Assembly (NCBI RefSeq): GCF_022829685.1
Contig: NZ_JAKSYE010000028.1
Span: 62,001-126,000 of the forward strand
Source: Methylobacterium sp. E-045
GTDB taxonomy: Bacteria > Pseudomonadota > Alphaproteobacteria > Rhizobiales > Beijerinckiaceae
Length of the DNA: 64,000 nucleotides
Direction: 5' to 3'
Below are positions 8,462 through 16,061 of this stretch, piece after piece (within the stretch, counting starts at the first letter, position 1; every line of letters starts with the position of its first letter). The translations under genes were made by a program, and so were the position numbers. The notes below the pieces were generated by a model. The model saw only the letters and a list, made by a program, of their open reading frames with translations, was not told where the DNA came from and did no database searches.

Positions 8462-10233
8462 GCGAGGGTCCGGCGACCTGGAACGACGCCCTGCGCATCG
8501 CCCGGCTCGTGGCCGCCGACCCTCACGGATGCGGCGGCGTGGTGGTCCGCGCCGGGGCCGGGCCGGTGCGCGACCGCTGGCTCGACGTCCTGCGCAACAA
8601 CCTGAGCCCCGGAACCCCGCTGCGGCGGATGCCGGCGGGGATCGCCGAGGACCGCCTCGTCGGCGGGCTCGACCTCGCGGCGACCCTCTCCGCCGGGCGG
8701 CCGGTGGCCCAGGCCGGGCTGCTGGCCGAGGCCCATGGGGGTCTCCTCGTCGCCGCGATGGCGGAGCGGATGGGGCCGGGCACCGCCGCGCATCTCGCCG
8801 CCGCCCTCGATTCCGGGCGCCTGCGGGTGGAGCGGGACGGGCTGGCGGAGACCCGGCCGGCCCGGTTCGGGCTGATCCTCCTCGACGAGGGGATCGGCGA
8901 GGACGAGGCCGCCCCGGCCGCCCTCACCGATCGGCTGGCCTTCCATCTCGATCTCACGACCGTACCGCCGAGCGCCACGCGACCGGTGCTTCCACCGCCA
9001 TCCGACGCCCGTTCGCCGGAATCCGAAGGGCCGTCGGATGGCGGTGCGCGGAGCGGCCACGATCCCGTCGCCGACCTGAGCGAGGTCGCGGCCCGGCTCG
9101 GCATCGCCTCCTTGCGCGCGCCGCTCCTCGCCCTTCGGGTCGCCCGCCTCCTCGCCCGCCTCGACGGCCGTGCCGGGATCGCCGAGGCGGATGCGCGGGA
9201 GGCCGCGCGCCTCGTCCTCGGCCACCGCGCCACCCGCCTGCCCGAACGCGAGGCTCCCCCCGAGGAGGACGAGCGGGACGAAGAACGGGACGAGGGCGCA
9301 CCGGACGCCCCGTCGCCCCCCGAACGGGCGGAGTCCGGCGCCGATCCGGAGGAGGGCACCGCGTCCCCCCCCGACGACCGCATCGTCGAGGCCGCGCGCG
9401 CCGCGATCCCCGCCGGGCTCCTGGCGATGCTGCTGCGGGACGGCCCGCGCCTGCGGATGCCGAAGGCCGGCAAGGCCGGGGCGAAGGCCGTCTCCGCCCG
9501 CTCCGGCCGGCCCATGGGCGCGCGGCCGGGCGATCCGCGACGGGGCCGCCTCGATCTCATCGCGACGCTCCGCGCCGCCGCCCCCTGGCAGGGCCTCCGC
9601 CGGGGCCCCGAGGGGGGCGGCACCTGCCTCATGATCCGCCCCGACGACATCCGAATCACCCGGTTCCGGCAGCGGACCGAGACCACGACGATCTTCACCG
9701 TCGACGCCTCGGGCTCCTCCGCCCTGGAGCGGCTGGCCGAGGCCAAGGGGGCCGTCGAACTGCTTCTGGCCGAGGCCTATACGAGGCGGGACAAGGTCGC
9801 CCTCGTCGCCTTTCGCGGCGCGGGCGCGGAGCTGGTCCTCGCGCCGACGCGCTCCCTGGTGCGGGCGAGGCGCGGGCTCGCCGCCCTGCCGGGTGGGGGC
9901 GGGACGCCGCTTGCCACCGGCATCGACACCGCCGGCGAGGTGGCCCTCGGGGTCAGGCGCGGGGGCGGGACGCCGGTGGTGGTGATGCTCACCGACGGCC
10001 GGGCCAACGTCGCCCGGTCGGGGATCGCCGGGCGGGAGCGGGCGGGCGAGGATTCGCTCAACGCCGCCCGCCTCTTCCGCGAGGCGGCCTTCCGCGCCAT
10101 CCTCATCGACACGGCGCAGCGGCCGCAGGATTCGGCGCGCCGCCTCGCCGCCGCCATGGGCGCACGCTATCTGCCCCTGCCCCATGCCGATGCCGGGGTG
10201 ATGAGCGCCGCGATCCGGTCGGCGAGGGAATAG
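8458..10233 (+). CDS. bchD: Magnesium chelatase subunit D
   Basis: A 591-residue BchD that works with BchI as a double ring in the Mg chelatase. The N-terminal AAA+ region is degenerate, with no intact Walker A. An acidic/proline linker follows (about 263-305, rich in E, D and P). The C-terminal integrin I (VWA) domain carries the MIDAS start FTVDASGSS (about residue 415) and later MLTDGRANV. The GTG start overlaps the bchI stop. BchH is not in the window and would be expected upstream of bchM. Confidence 0.95.
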   Translation: MSEGPATWNDALRIARLVAADPHGCGGVVVRAGAGPVRDRWLDVLRNNLSPGTPLRRMPAGIAEDRLVGGLDLAATLSAGRPVAQAGLLAEAHGGLLVAAMAERMGPGTAAHLAAALDSGRLRVERDGLAETRPARFGLILLDEGIGEDEAAPAALTDRLAFHLDLTTVPPSATRPVLPPPSDARSPESEGPSDGGARSGHDPVADLSEVAARLGIASLRAPLLALRVARLLARLDGRAGIAEADAREAARLVLGHRATRLPEREAPPEEDERDEERDEGAPDAPSPPERAESGADPEEGTASPPDDRIVEAARAAIPAGLLAMLLRDGPRLRMPKAGKAGAKAVSARSGRPMGARPGDPRRGRLDLIATLRAAAPWQGLRRGPEGGGTCLMIRPDDIRITRFRQRTETTTIFTVDASGSSALERLAEAKGAVELLLAEAYTRRDKVALVAFRGAGAELVLAPTRSLVRARRGLAALPGGGGTPLATGIDTAGEVALGVRRGGGTPVVVMLTDGRANVARSGIAGRERAGEDSLNAARLFREAAFRAILIDTAQRPQDSARRLAAAMGARYLPLPHADAGVMSAAIRSARE

Positions 10234-10244
10234 AGGGTTCCAGC

Positions 10245-11162
10245 ATGCGCGCGCCCGCCGAACGACCCCGATGGGAGCGCGAGGGCGCCGACTGGCCGCA
10301 CCGGGAGGCGAGCCGCTTCGTCACGGCCTCCGGCCTGTCCTGGCACATCCAGGAGATGGGGGAGGAAGGGGCACCGACCGTGCTCCTCCTCCACGGCACG
10401 GGGGCCGCCACGCATTCCTGGCGCGGGCTGATGCCGCTCCTGGCGACACGCTTCCGCATCGTCGCCCCGGACCTGCCGGGCCACGGCTTCACCGACCCGC
10501 TCCCCGCCGCCCGGCTCTCCCTGCCGGGGATGGCTGGCGCCGTGGGCGACCTCCTCGACAGCCTCGCCCTCCGCCCGACCCTGGTCGTCGGCCATTCGGC
10601 GGGGGCGGCGATCCTGGTCCGGCTCTGCCTCGACGGGCGGGTCACCCCCGATCTCCTGGTGGCGCTCAACGGGGCGCTGACCCCGTTCCCCGGCCTCGCC
10701 TCGGTGCTGTTCCCGAGCATGGCGCGGCTGCTCTTCCTCAACCCGGTGACCCCGAAACTCTTCGCCTGGACCGCCGACCGCCCGGCGGTGGAGCGCCTGA
10801 TTCGCGGCACCGGCTCCCGCCTCGACCCGCAGGGGCTCGACCTCTACCGCCGCCTGTTCCGCACCCCCGGCCATGTGGCCGGGGCGCTCGGCATGATGGC
10901 GAACTGGGACCTCGCCAGCCTCGACCGCGCCATCCCCCGCCTCGCCACGCCGACGCTCCTCGTGGTCGGCAGCGAGGACAAGGCGATCTCCCCCGACACC
11001 GCCTTCGCCCTGCAGAAGCGCCTGCCCCACGCCCGCATGGAGCTCCTGCGCGGCCTCGGCCATCTCGCTCATGAGGAGGCGCCGGAGAAGGTGGCGGCGG
11101 TGATCTTTGCGGCGATGGCGCCAGCGGCTGGGGAGGCGATCGGGGCCGGTGTATCGCCGTGA
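10245..11162 (+). CDS. bchO: Alpha/beta hydrolase BchO, putative Mg-chelatase accessory
   Basis: A 305-residue alpha/beta-hydrolase fold protein. The oxyanion-hole region reads LLLHGTGAATHSW. The nucleophile elbow is GHSAGAA (about residue 119), and the late acid/His region is VVGSEDKAISPD and LGHLAHEE. BchO is regularly encoded after bchID in purple-bacterial clusters, but its reaction is not established. The start was chosen 11 bases after bchD, with the sequence beginning MRAPAERPRWEREGADWPHR, which resembles the family N-terminus. It is the last gene of the 1-11 kb photosynthesis arm. Confidence 0.9.
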   Translation: MRAPAERPRWEREGADWPHREASRFVTASGLSWHIQEMGEEGAPTVLLLHGTGAATHSWRGLMPLLATRFRIVAPDLPGHGFTDPLPAARLSLPGMAGAVGDLLDSLALRPTLVVGHSAGAAILVRLCLDGRVTPDLLVALNGALTPFPGLASVLFPSMARLLFLNPVTPKLFAWTADRPAVERLIRGTGSRLDPQGLDLYRRLFRTPGHVAGALGMMANWDLASLDRAIPRLATPTLLVVGSEDKAISPDTAFALQKRLPHARMELLRGLGHLAHEEAPEKVAAVIFAAMAPAAGEAIGAGVSP

Positions 11163-11289
11163 TGGCGAGCCGGTGATGTCTCAGGCTTGAATTCGGGGAC
11201 GAGGTCTGTCGCGGCCGGCCACCCGGCCCCGACCTTTTGCCGCGAAGCGGACACTCTGCATCCGACCCAACGCAGACGCTTGAGAACGA

Positions 11290-11868
11290 TTATCGCTGGC
11301 CGAGAGCTCGTCCTAGGCTGAACAGCAGCAAATCAGCCAAGATTTTCACGTCGGACGGCGCATCGGTGCCAAGCGTCTCCTTGAGCGAAAGGGCAAGATT
11401 GGCGGCACGAATGAGAGGGTCATGCAGCTTCGGAGCCTGGTTGAGAATGTAGCGCTCACCCCCGTCGCGAATTTCTGTGATATCGATCAGGATGCCCCGC
11501 GATCGTAAGGGGCGCCCAACGTCGTCAAGATGCGTCCGCCCGCGATTAAGGAGCCATCGGACGGACCCGTTGGCTGCCAGCACGCGATACTCAGCCAGTA
11601 CGAGCCCCCCGGCTTTAGCGGCGCGCCTCATATGCTCAGCCAGCCACTCTTGATCCATCGGATGGACGGCCGAGGCAGCGGCCGCTCCGCTGATCTCGCG
11701 GTCTGCAAGTTCGGGATCACCAGTCAGAAGCTGTGCCGCTCCTTCGTCGTAGGTTACCACCCCACGGACGTGGTCCCAGTCCCACGTTCCAACGACGCAC
11801 GAGGCCTCAAGCGAGGCATGCAAATCCTCCAAATCATTGGAGAAACCGTCTATGGCATTGACGCGCAT
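11290..11868 (-). CDS. Stand-alone PAS-domain protein
   Basis: A 192-residue soluble protein. Residues about 18-135 form a PAS_3-like fold: VGTWDWD, VHPMDQEWLAEHMRRA, then LAEYRVLAANGSVRWLLNRG and the typical ending SRGILIDITEIRD. No kinase, GGDEF or DNA-binding domain follows. The last 55 residues are helical and unassigned. It could be a small sensor or adaptor, or the cut-down input half of a larger signalling protein. It opens the accessory block between bchO and crtB and is oriented against bchO. The ligand is unknown. Confidence 0.75.
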   Translation of the reverse strand: MRVNAIDGFSNDLEDLHASLEASCVVGTWDWDHVRGVVTYDEGAAQLLTGDPELADREISGAAAASAVHPMDQEWLAEHMRRAAKAGGLVLAEYRVLAANGSVRWLLNRGRTHLDDVGRPLRSRGILIDITEIRDGGERYILNQAPKLHDPLIRAANLALSLKETLGTDAPSDVKILADLLLFSLGRALGQR

Positions 11869-12055
11869 CCGCCCTCTCGTACAACTTCCAAACGCAATTC
11901 AAATCGAAAAACAATAACAATGCCGGTCGATTTGTTCCTGATGAATTCTATGCTAGGCGCTCCAAACCTTACGCAAAAAATTTGATTGGAACCGAAGTAC
12001 GTTTCGCGCAATCATCATTCACCGGCGCGCGAGATATATAATTCGAGCATTTGTT

Positions 12056-12319
12056 TTGGGAAGCAAATTCAAGAATAGCGGGATTGACGACCCTACAGTC
12101 AAAAATTGGGAAACCCTCATGCGTGTTTCGCAAGCTGTTGGTGTACCCATATCGGCCTTTATTGCTGATTCCAACTCAGGCTTATCGAAGTCCTTGATGG
12201 AAGCAAGGGCGGATCACATGATAGCGTTAGTCAAATGCTATATGAATGACGCCAGCGATTACGAAAGAGATAAATTTATCAGCTTCTTGAAATTATTGAC
12301 AGATGCTGAGGCGCTTTAG
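12056..12319 (+). pseudogene. Probable remnant of an XRE-type helix-turn-helix protein
   Basis: The frame holds KNWETLMRVSQAVGVPISAFI, which resembles the last helices of an XRE/Cro repressor domain. A helical tail follows (SLMEARADHMIALVKCYMN). The N-terminal half with the recognition helix is missing: upstream the frame stays open with no ATG and no SD, and the only start is TTG. Base composition is clearly AT-richer than the photosynthesis genes. It reads as a 5'-truncated piece of acquired, phage- or island-type DNA. A short real gene using TTG cannot be excluded. Confidence 0.5.
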
Positions 12320-12410
12320 GTCGCAGCATAAGTGTCTATCTATAGGCTGGCTGATTCAGCGTGCTGTGCGGTCTCTAACCCCCTTGGGGCTCAACCTCTG
12401 TTCCCCACCC

Positions 12411-12454
12411 TTAGAGCATTTTCCGTAATCTCCGGATCACGGAAAATGCTCTAA
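12411..12454. repeat. Perfect 16-base inverted repeat (AGAGCATTTTC family)
   Basis: Arms TTAGAGCATTTTCCGT (12411-12426) and its exact complement (12439-12454) flank a 12-base loop. A shortened relative, CTAGAAAATGCTCTAG, lies at 12502-12517. The AGAGCATTTTC core is, from memory, a common dispersed intergenic palindrome in Rhizobiales genomes. It could act as a bidirectional terminator between the HTH remnant and the GNAT remnant. Confidence 0.8.
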
Positions 12455-12513
12455 TCTGCTGTGTGGTCGCATTTTCTTCACGCGAGCCGGCATCCACCTC
12501 GCTAGAAAATGCT

Positions 12514-12659
12514 CTAGCGGTCCTTCGAGTCATCTAGGGGCGGACGTTCCATGATAATTGTGCGCTCCTCTCCATGGTGGCTGTCTCGAACCGAGATGAA
12601 CCCCAGCTTTGCGTAGAACGGCTCCGCCGTGACGGACGAGGGGACGGCCAGGGGGCAAG
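12514..12659 (-). pseudogene. C-terminal fragment of a GNAT acetyltransferase
   Basis: Read on the minus strand, this stretch gives AVPSSVTAEPFYAKLGF and then ISVRDSHHGEERTIIMERP before a TAG. The AEPFYAKLGF motif is the classic late helix/strand of GNAT N-acetyltransferases (the V.FYEKLGF pattern). The reading frame meets a TGA just upstream, so the acetyl-CoA-binding core is absent. The stop lies in the half-palindrome at 12502-12517. This is a second gene relic in the same 600 bases. Confidence 0.6.
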
Positions 12660-12734
12660 GTCAGTGGGTACTTTCCAAGACCCGTTCCTTGGCGCTAAGC
12701 GTCCATTCAGTTCCGCTCGGCGCGGTCATGATGA

Positions 12735-13895
12735 TTAGACGCCGATCTCTCCGATGCTCAGCTTTCGATCTCGCTCTGCGATTTCGGCCTCGTCGCCGGG
12801 AAACAGCATCTGTACGCTGTCGATAGCGGCCCGTTCCTGCACCTGCTCCACGAACGGCCGTAGTCCTTCCTCATAGTCGTGAAATGCAGCGGCGTGGTCG
12901 TCCGGGTGCCGTGCGAGGGCCTCGGCCAGCCGTCCCGCGCCGATGATCGCCATCGAGCCACCGAGGCCTGCGAACGGCGACACGCAATAGCCGGCATCGC
13001 CGACAAGCGTGATGCGCCCGTTCGACCACGTCGGCATCCTGATCTGAGTGATACGATCGAAATAGAAGTCATTGTCCTCGCCCACCTGGGCGAGCATGTC
13101 CGGAACTTTCCACGCGAGACCAGAAAAATGGTCCTTGATCAGACGACGTTGCTGATCCTTGTCGCGGTAATCGTATTCGATCTCGCCGGCCGTGCGGAAG
13201 CCGAAGCCGATATCCGTACGATCGTCATAACCGTTCAGCATCGCCATTCGTCCCGGAACGGCGAAAACCTCCGACGTATTCGGGGGGAGCAATCCGGTGT
13301 CTGGCACAACTTTTAGGTAAAAATACCCACCCATGAAATAGGTGAACGGCTCACCGTCGCCGAACATCAGCCTGCGCGTGTTGGAGCGGTTTCCATCGCA
13401 GCCAAAGATCAGTGCGAATTCATGCCGACTGCCGTCGCTGAACGTCGCCGACACCGCTTCCGGGCGCTGTTCGATCGCCACGATTGAGCGGTTGAACAGC
13501 AGTTCCACATCTCCCTCGATCGCGCCCGACAGAACATCCAACAGGTCGTCGCGGTGGATCTCGTATCGCGGCCCCGCCTCGTCGTCCGGGTGGTGGCCCA
13601 TCTCGCCCAGTGTCGTGTTTTTCGCATCCTTGAAGGCGAAGCGCCGAGGGGGAAGCGTTCTGGCCCGAACGGCGTCCATCAACCCCATGCGCGTGAGAAT
13701 GGCGATCGTCTCGCCCTCGATGTCGACGGGCGTCCCGCCACGCCGGAGGCCCGGCGCGACGTCGATCACCGTGACGCGGTATCCGAGTCTGTTCAGCCTG
13801 AATGCCGTCGCCAGGCCGGCGAAACTCGCGCCGCTGACGAGCACGGATCGCGGTTCGGTAAGGGACGGACCTGACATCATGGTTGACGTAGGCAT
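12735..13895 (-). CDS. FAD-dependent monooxygenase (aromatic hydroxylase / TetX-like)
   Basis: A 386-residue class A flavoprotein. The N-terminal Rossmann motif is SVLVSGASFAGLATAFRLNR. The middle part has YEIHRDDLLDVL, typical of the substrate-loop region. The C-terminal FAD/NADPH motif is VGDAGYCVSPFAGLGGSMAI. Family members hydroxylate aromatics or inactivate drugs such as tetracyclines and rifamycins; the substrate cannot be told here. It is transcribed divergently from a TetR regulator 52 bases away, so it is probably the regulated target of that repressor. Confidence 0.88.
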   Translation of the reverse strand: MPTSTMMSGPSLTEPRSVLVSGASFAGLATAFRLNRLGYRVTVIDVAPGLRRGGTPVDIEGETIAILTRMGLMDAVRARTLPPRRFAFKDAKNTTLGEMGHHPDDEAGPRYEIHRDDLLDVLSGAIEGDVELLFNRSIVAIEQRPEAVSATFSDGSRHEFALIFGCDGNRSNTRRLMFGDGEPFTYFMGGYFYLKVVPDTGLLPPNTSEVFAVPGRMAMLNGYDDRTDIGFGFRTAGEIEYDYRDKDQQRRLIKDHFSGLAWKVPDMLAQVGEDNDFYFDRITQIRMPTWSNGRITLVGDAGYCVSPFAGLGGSMAIIGAGRLAEALARHPDDHAAAFHDYEEGLRPFVEQVQERAAIDSVQMLFPGDEAEIAERDRKLSIGEIGV

Positions 13896-13910
13896 GCTGC
13901 CACCTCAAGA

Positions 13911-13943
13911 TAATCTCGATACGAGTCTATACCGAGTATACTT
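13911..13943. promoter_or_regulatory. Candidate TetR operator between divergent genes
   Basis: The 52-base gap between the monooxygenase and the TetR gene carries two nearby palindromes. One is CTCG-ATA-CGAG at 13915-13925. The other is TATAC-CGA-GTATA at 13928-13940, with perfect five-base arms. Such dyads in a divergent spacer are the usual layout for a TetR repressor controlling itself and its neighbour. Which dyad is the operator is not shown by the sequence. Confidence 0.5.
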
Positions 13944-13947
13944 TGAT

Positions 13948-14622
13948 ATGCAGGACCAGGCAAGCCCCACGCCGGACAGGCGCACGCGGAAGCGGCTGGC
14001 GACGCGCCAGGCCATCTCCGATTCGGCCACGCGCCTGTTCATGGAGCACGGCTTCGATCAGGTGACGGTCGATCAGATCGCGGAGGCAGCGGATGTCGGC
14101 CGCATGACCGTGTTCAATCATTTTCCCCGTAAGGAGGACATGTTCTTCGACCGCGAGGACGAGGTGCGCGGATTGGTGTCCGCGGCCATCCACGGTCGGG
14201 ACGACGGAACGAGCCCGGTCGCGGCGCTGCGCTTGCTCGCTGACCGCTGTATCGAGGACCGGAACCCGCTCCTGCCGCTGTTCGGTCCGTCGCTGAGGTT
14301 CGTGGCGACGGCGCTGGCCAGCGAGGCCTTGAAGGCGCGCGCCCGGCAGATGTGCAGCGCGTTCACGCGGGTTCTGGCAACGATGCTGGCCGAATCGGTC
14401 GATCGACCGGCGGAGGATCCCGACGCCCATCTCCTGGCGGGCTTGCTCGTCGCCACATGGAGCGTGGCGTTTTTCGAAGGCTATAACGTGGCTGACAGGC
14501 ACGGGGACACCGCGGCCGCCGGTCGAATCTTTCTTCGTCTCATCGATCGAGGCTTCCAAGCCGCCGCAGTCGCGGCAGCGGGAACGCCCTATGTCGAAGC
14601 GGGCCCACAGCGTGGGTTCTGA
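13948..14622 (+). CDS. TetR-family transcriptional regulator
   Basis: A 224-residue regulator. The N-terminal HTH covers about residues 14-60: RQAISDSATRLFMEHGFDQV, then IAEAADVGRMTVFNHFPRKE. The C-terminal ligand domain is helical. I take the ATG at 13948 because it directly precedes the HTH; an upstream open frame from 13342 overlaps the divergent monooxygenase and is a shadow. The likely target is the monooxygenase promoter, with an unknown inducer. Confidence 0.9.
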   Translation: MQDQASPTPDRRTRKRLATRQAISDSATRLFMEHGFDQVTVDQIAEAADVGRMTVFNHFPRKEDMFFDREDEVRGLVSAAIHGRDDGTSPVAALRLLADRCIEDRNPLLPLFGPSLRFVATALASEALKARARQMCSAFTRVLATMLAESVDRPAEDPDAHLLAGLLVATWSVAFFEGYNVADRHGDTAAAGRIFLRLIDRGFQAAAVAAAGTPYVEAGPQRGF

Positions 14623-14687
14623 GAGCGGACCGTCCCATACGACTCAGGGTCGGAACCGGTCAGCCCCCAAACCGCGACCAAACCAGA

Positions 14688-14790
14688 AACGCGGCTCGAT
14701 CGGCCCGGCGGGCGGATGCAGGTGCATCGTCAGGACGGCGCGACCTTCGATGAGAGCGGCGATCTCGCCGCGCGGGATGGGGTGAGGCGA
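14688..14790 (+). pseudogene. Inverted, internally deleted fragment of crtI
   Basis: The frame reads RLDRPGGRMQVHRQDG and then ATFDESGDLAA. The first half matches CrtI RLEQPGGRARVHRQDG (minus strand, about 17371-17432). The second matches CrtI GATFDYSGDLDA (about 17212-17247). The two are joined at a shared GACGG..ACCTTCGA stretch, as if the roughly 150 bases between them were lost. Matching is clear at DNA level too. The fragment is on the opposite strand to crtI and lies just beyond the 3' end of the crtB operon. It is too short to be functional. Confidence 0.7.
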
Positions 14791-14808
14791 CGACGGCGGG
14801 GTCCGGTG

Positions 14809-14961
14809 TCACGCGGCGGGATCGTCCGGGGGGCGGCGGGCGGCCTCGTCCCGGTCCTTGCGGATGCTGCGCCGGACGACGATCAGCTGCCAGAGGGCCA
14901 GCCCCAGCGCCAGGGCGAAGACGAGGCCGATGTCGAAGGCGGCAAAGAGCCGGTCGCTCAC
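14809..14961 (-). CDS. 50-residue single-helix membrane peptide coupled to crtB
   Basis: A GTG start overlaps the crtB stop (GTGA). The peptide begins MSDRLFAAFDIGLVFALALG and has one hydrophobic helix (about residues 10-30). A highly charged tail follows (RRSIRKDRDEAARRPPDDP), predicted cytoplasmic by the positive-inside rule. I do not recognise a family. The tight coupling to crtB and the good coding pattern argue that it is real. It could be a small membrane partner for the carotenoid enzymes, but that is inference. Confidence 0.65.
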   Translation of the reverse strand: MSDRLFAAFDIGLVFALALGLALWQLIVVRRSIRKDRDEAARRPPDDPAA

Positions 14962-16061
14962 GAGGGGGCCGGCGCGCGGCCGAGCGCCTCGCGCTCGCGC
15001 AGGGTCTCCACCAGGTCCAGCACCTGCGCCACCTGCGCCGGCACGTTCCACCAGGGCGGGATCCGGGGGGCCATCGACGGCCGGGCGGCCACGGCCTCGA
15101 TCAGGAACAGGATCTCCGGCAGGGGTGTTTCGCGCAACGTCGCCGTGTCGTCCGTCGCGACCAGGGCGCGGGCGAGGAGCGCGAGCTTGCGGCGCCCGTC
15201 CACGCGGGCGCGGCGCGAGACCGAATCGTAGCCGGCCCGTTCCACCTCGCGGCCGATCTCGGCATAGATCAGCCGCGCCGCGCGGATCGCCGGGCGGCAG
15301 GCGGGGGGCAGGCCGGCGATGCCGGATTCCGAGCGGGCATAGAGGCGCTCCGCCGCCGCCAGCAGGCGCGCCACGACGCCGCCGAGGGCGGGGGTGAAAC
15401 CGGGCGCGCGCAGGAAGTGGTCCGGGTCGATTCCCGCCTCCCTCAGCCAGGCGCGCGGCAGGTAGAGCCGGCCCGCCCGAGCATCCTCGCCGACGTCGCG
15501 GGCGATGTTGGTGAGCTGCATGGCGATGCCGAGGTCGCAGGCGCGGGCGAGCACGTCGGGATCGCGCACGCCCATGACCAGGGTCATCATCGCCCCCACC
15601 GAGGCGGCCACCCGCGCCGCGTAGGCGGCGAGGTCGGAGAGGGTTTCGTAGCGGCGGCCTTCGGCATCCCAGGCCAGCCCCTCGATCAAGGCGGCGGGCA
15701 GCGCCTGGGGGATGGCGTGATCGGCGACGATGTCGGCCAGTGCCCGGTCCGCCGGGGCGTCGCAAGGGCGGCCGTCATAGGCGAGGGCGAGGCGCATCCG
15801 CAGCCGCGCCACGGCGGGACGGCGGCCGCTCTCGGCGACGTCGTCCACCGCGTCGTCGGAGAGGCGGCAGAAGGCGTAGAGCCCGTAGGCCGGCCGGCGG
15901 ATGGAGGGCGGCAGCAGGGCGGAGGCGGCGAAGAAGCTGCGCGACCCGGTGCGGATCGCCGCCCGGCAGGTGGCGTGGTCGGCCGCATCAGCATGGGGGA
16001 TCGCCCAGAGGGGCGGCCGGGAATCGTCGAGGCGGGAGAGGTCAGGCGAAGACGCGCGCAT
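14958..16061 (-). CDS. crtB: Phytoene synthase
   Basis: A 367-residue squalene/phytoene synthase that condenses two GGPP molecules into phytoene. Both Mg-binding Asp motifs are visible: LSDDAVDDVAE near residue 68 and QLTNIARDVGEDARAGRLYL near residue 182. The YAFCR segment and SRSFFAASALLP are also typical. It overlaps the crtI 3' end by 20 bases and is co-transcribed with it. The product feeds directly into CrtI. Confidence 0.95.
   Translation of the reverse strand: MRASSPDLSRLDDSRPPLWAIPHADAADHATCRAAIRTGSRSFFAASALLPPSIRRPAYGLYAFCRLSDDAVDDVAESGRRPAVARLRMRLALAYDGRPCDAPADRALADIVADHAIPQALPAALIEGLAWDAEGRRYETLSDLAAYAARVAASVGAMMTLVMGVRDPDVLARACDLGIAMQLTNIARDVGEDARAGRLYLPRAWLREAGIDPDHFLRAPGFTPALGGVVARLLAAAERLYARSESGIAGLPPACRPAIRAARLIYAEIGREVERAGYDSVSRRARVDGRRKLALLARALVATDDTATLRETPLPEILFLIEAVAARPSMAPRIPPWWNVPAQVAQVLDLVETLREREALGRAPAPS

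Noticed and set aside
13342-13947. N-terminal extension of the TetR gene
   Set aside because: It overlaps the divergent monooxygenase in antisense; the HTH begins after the ATG at 13948.
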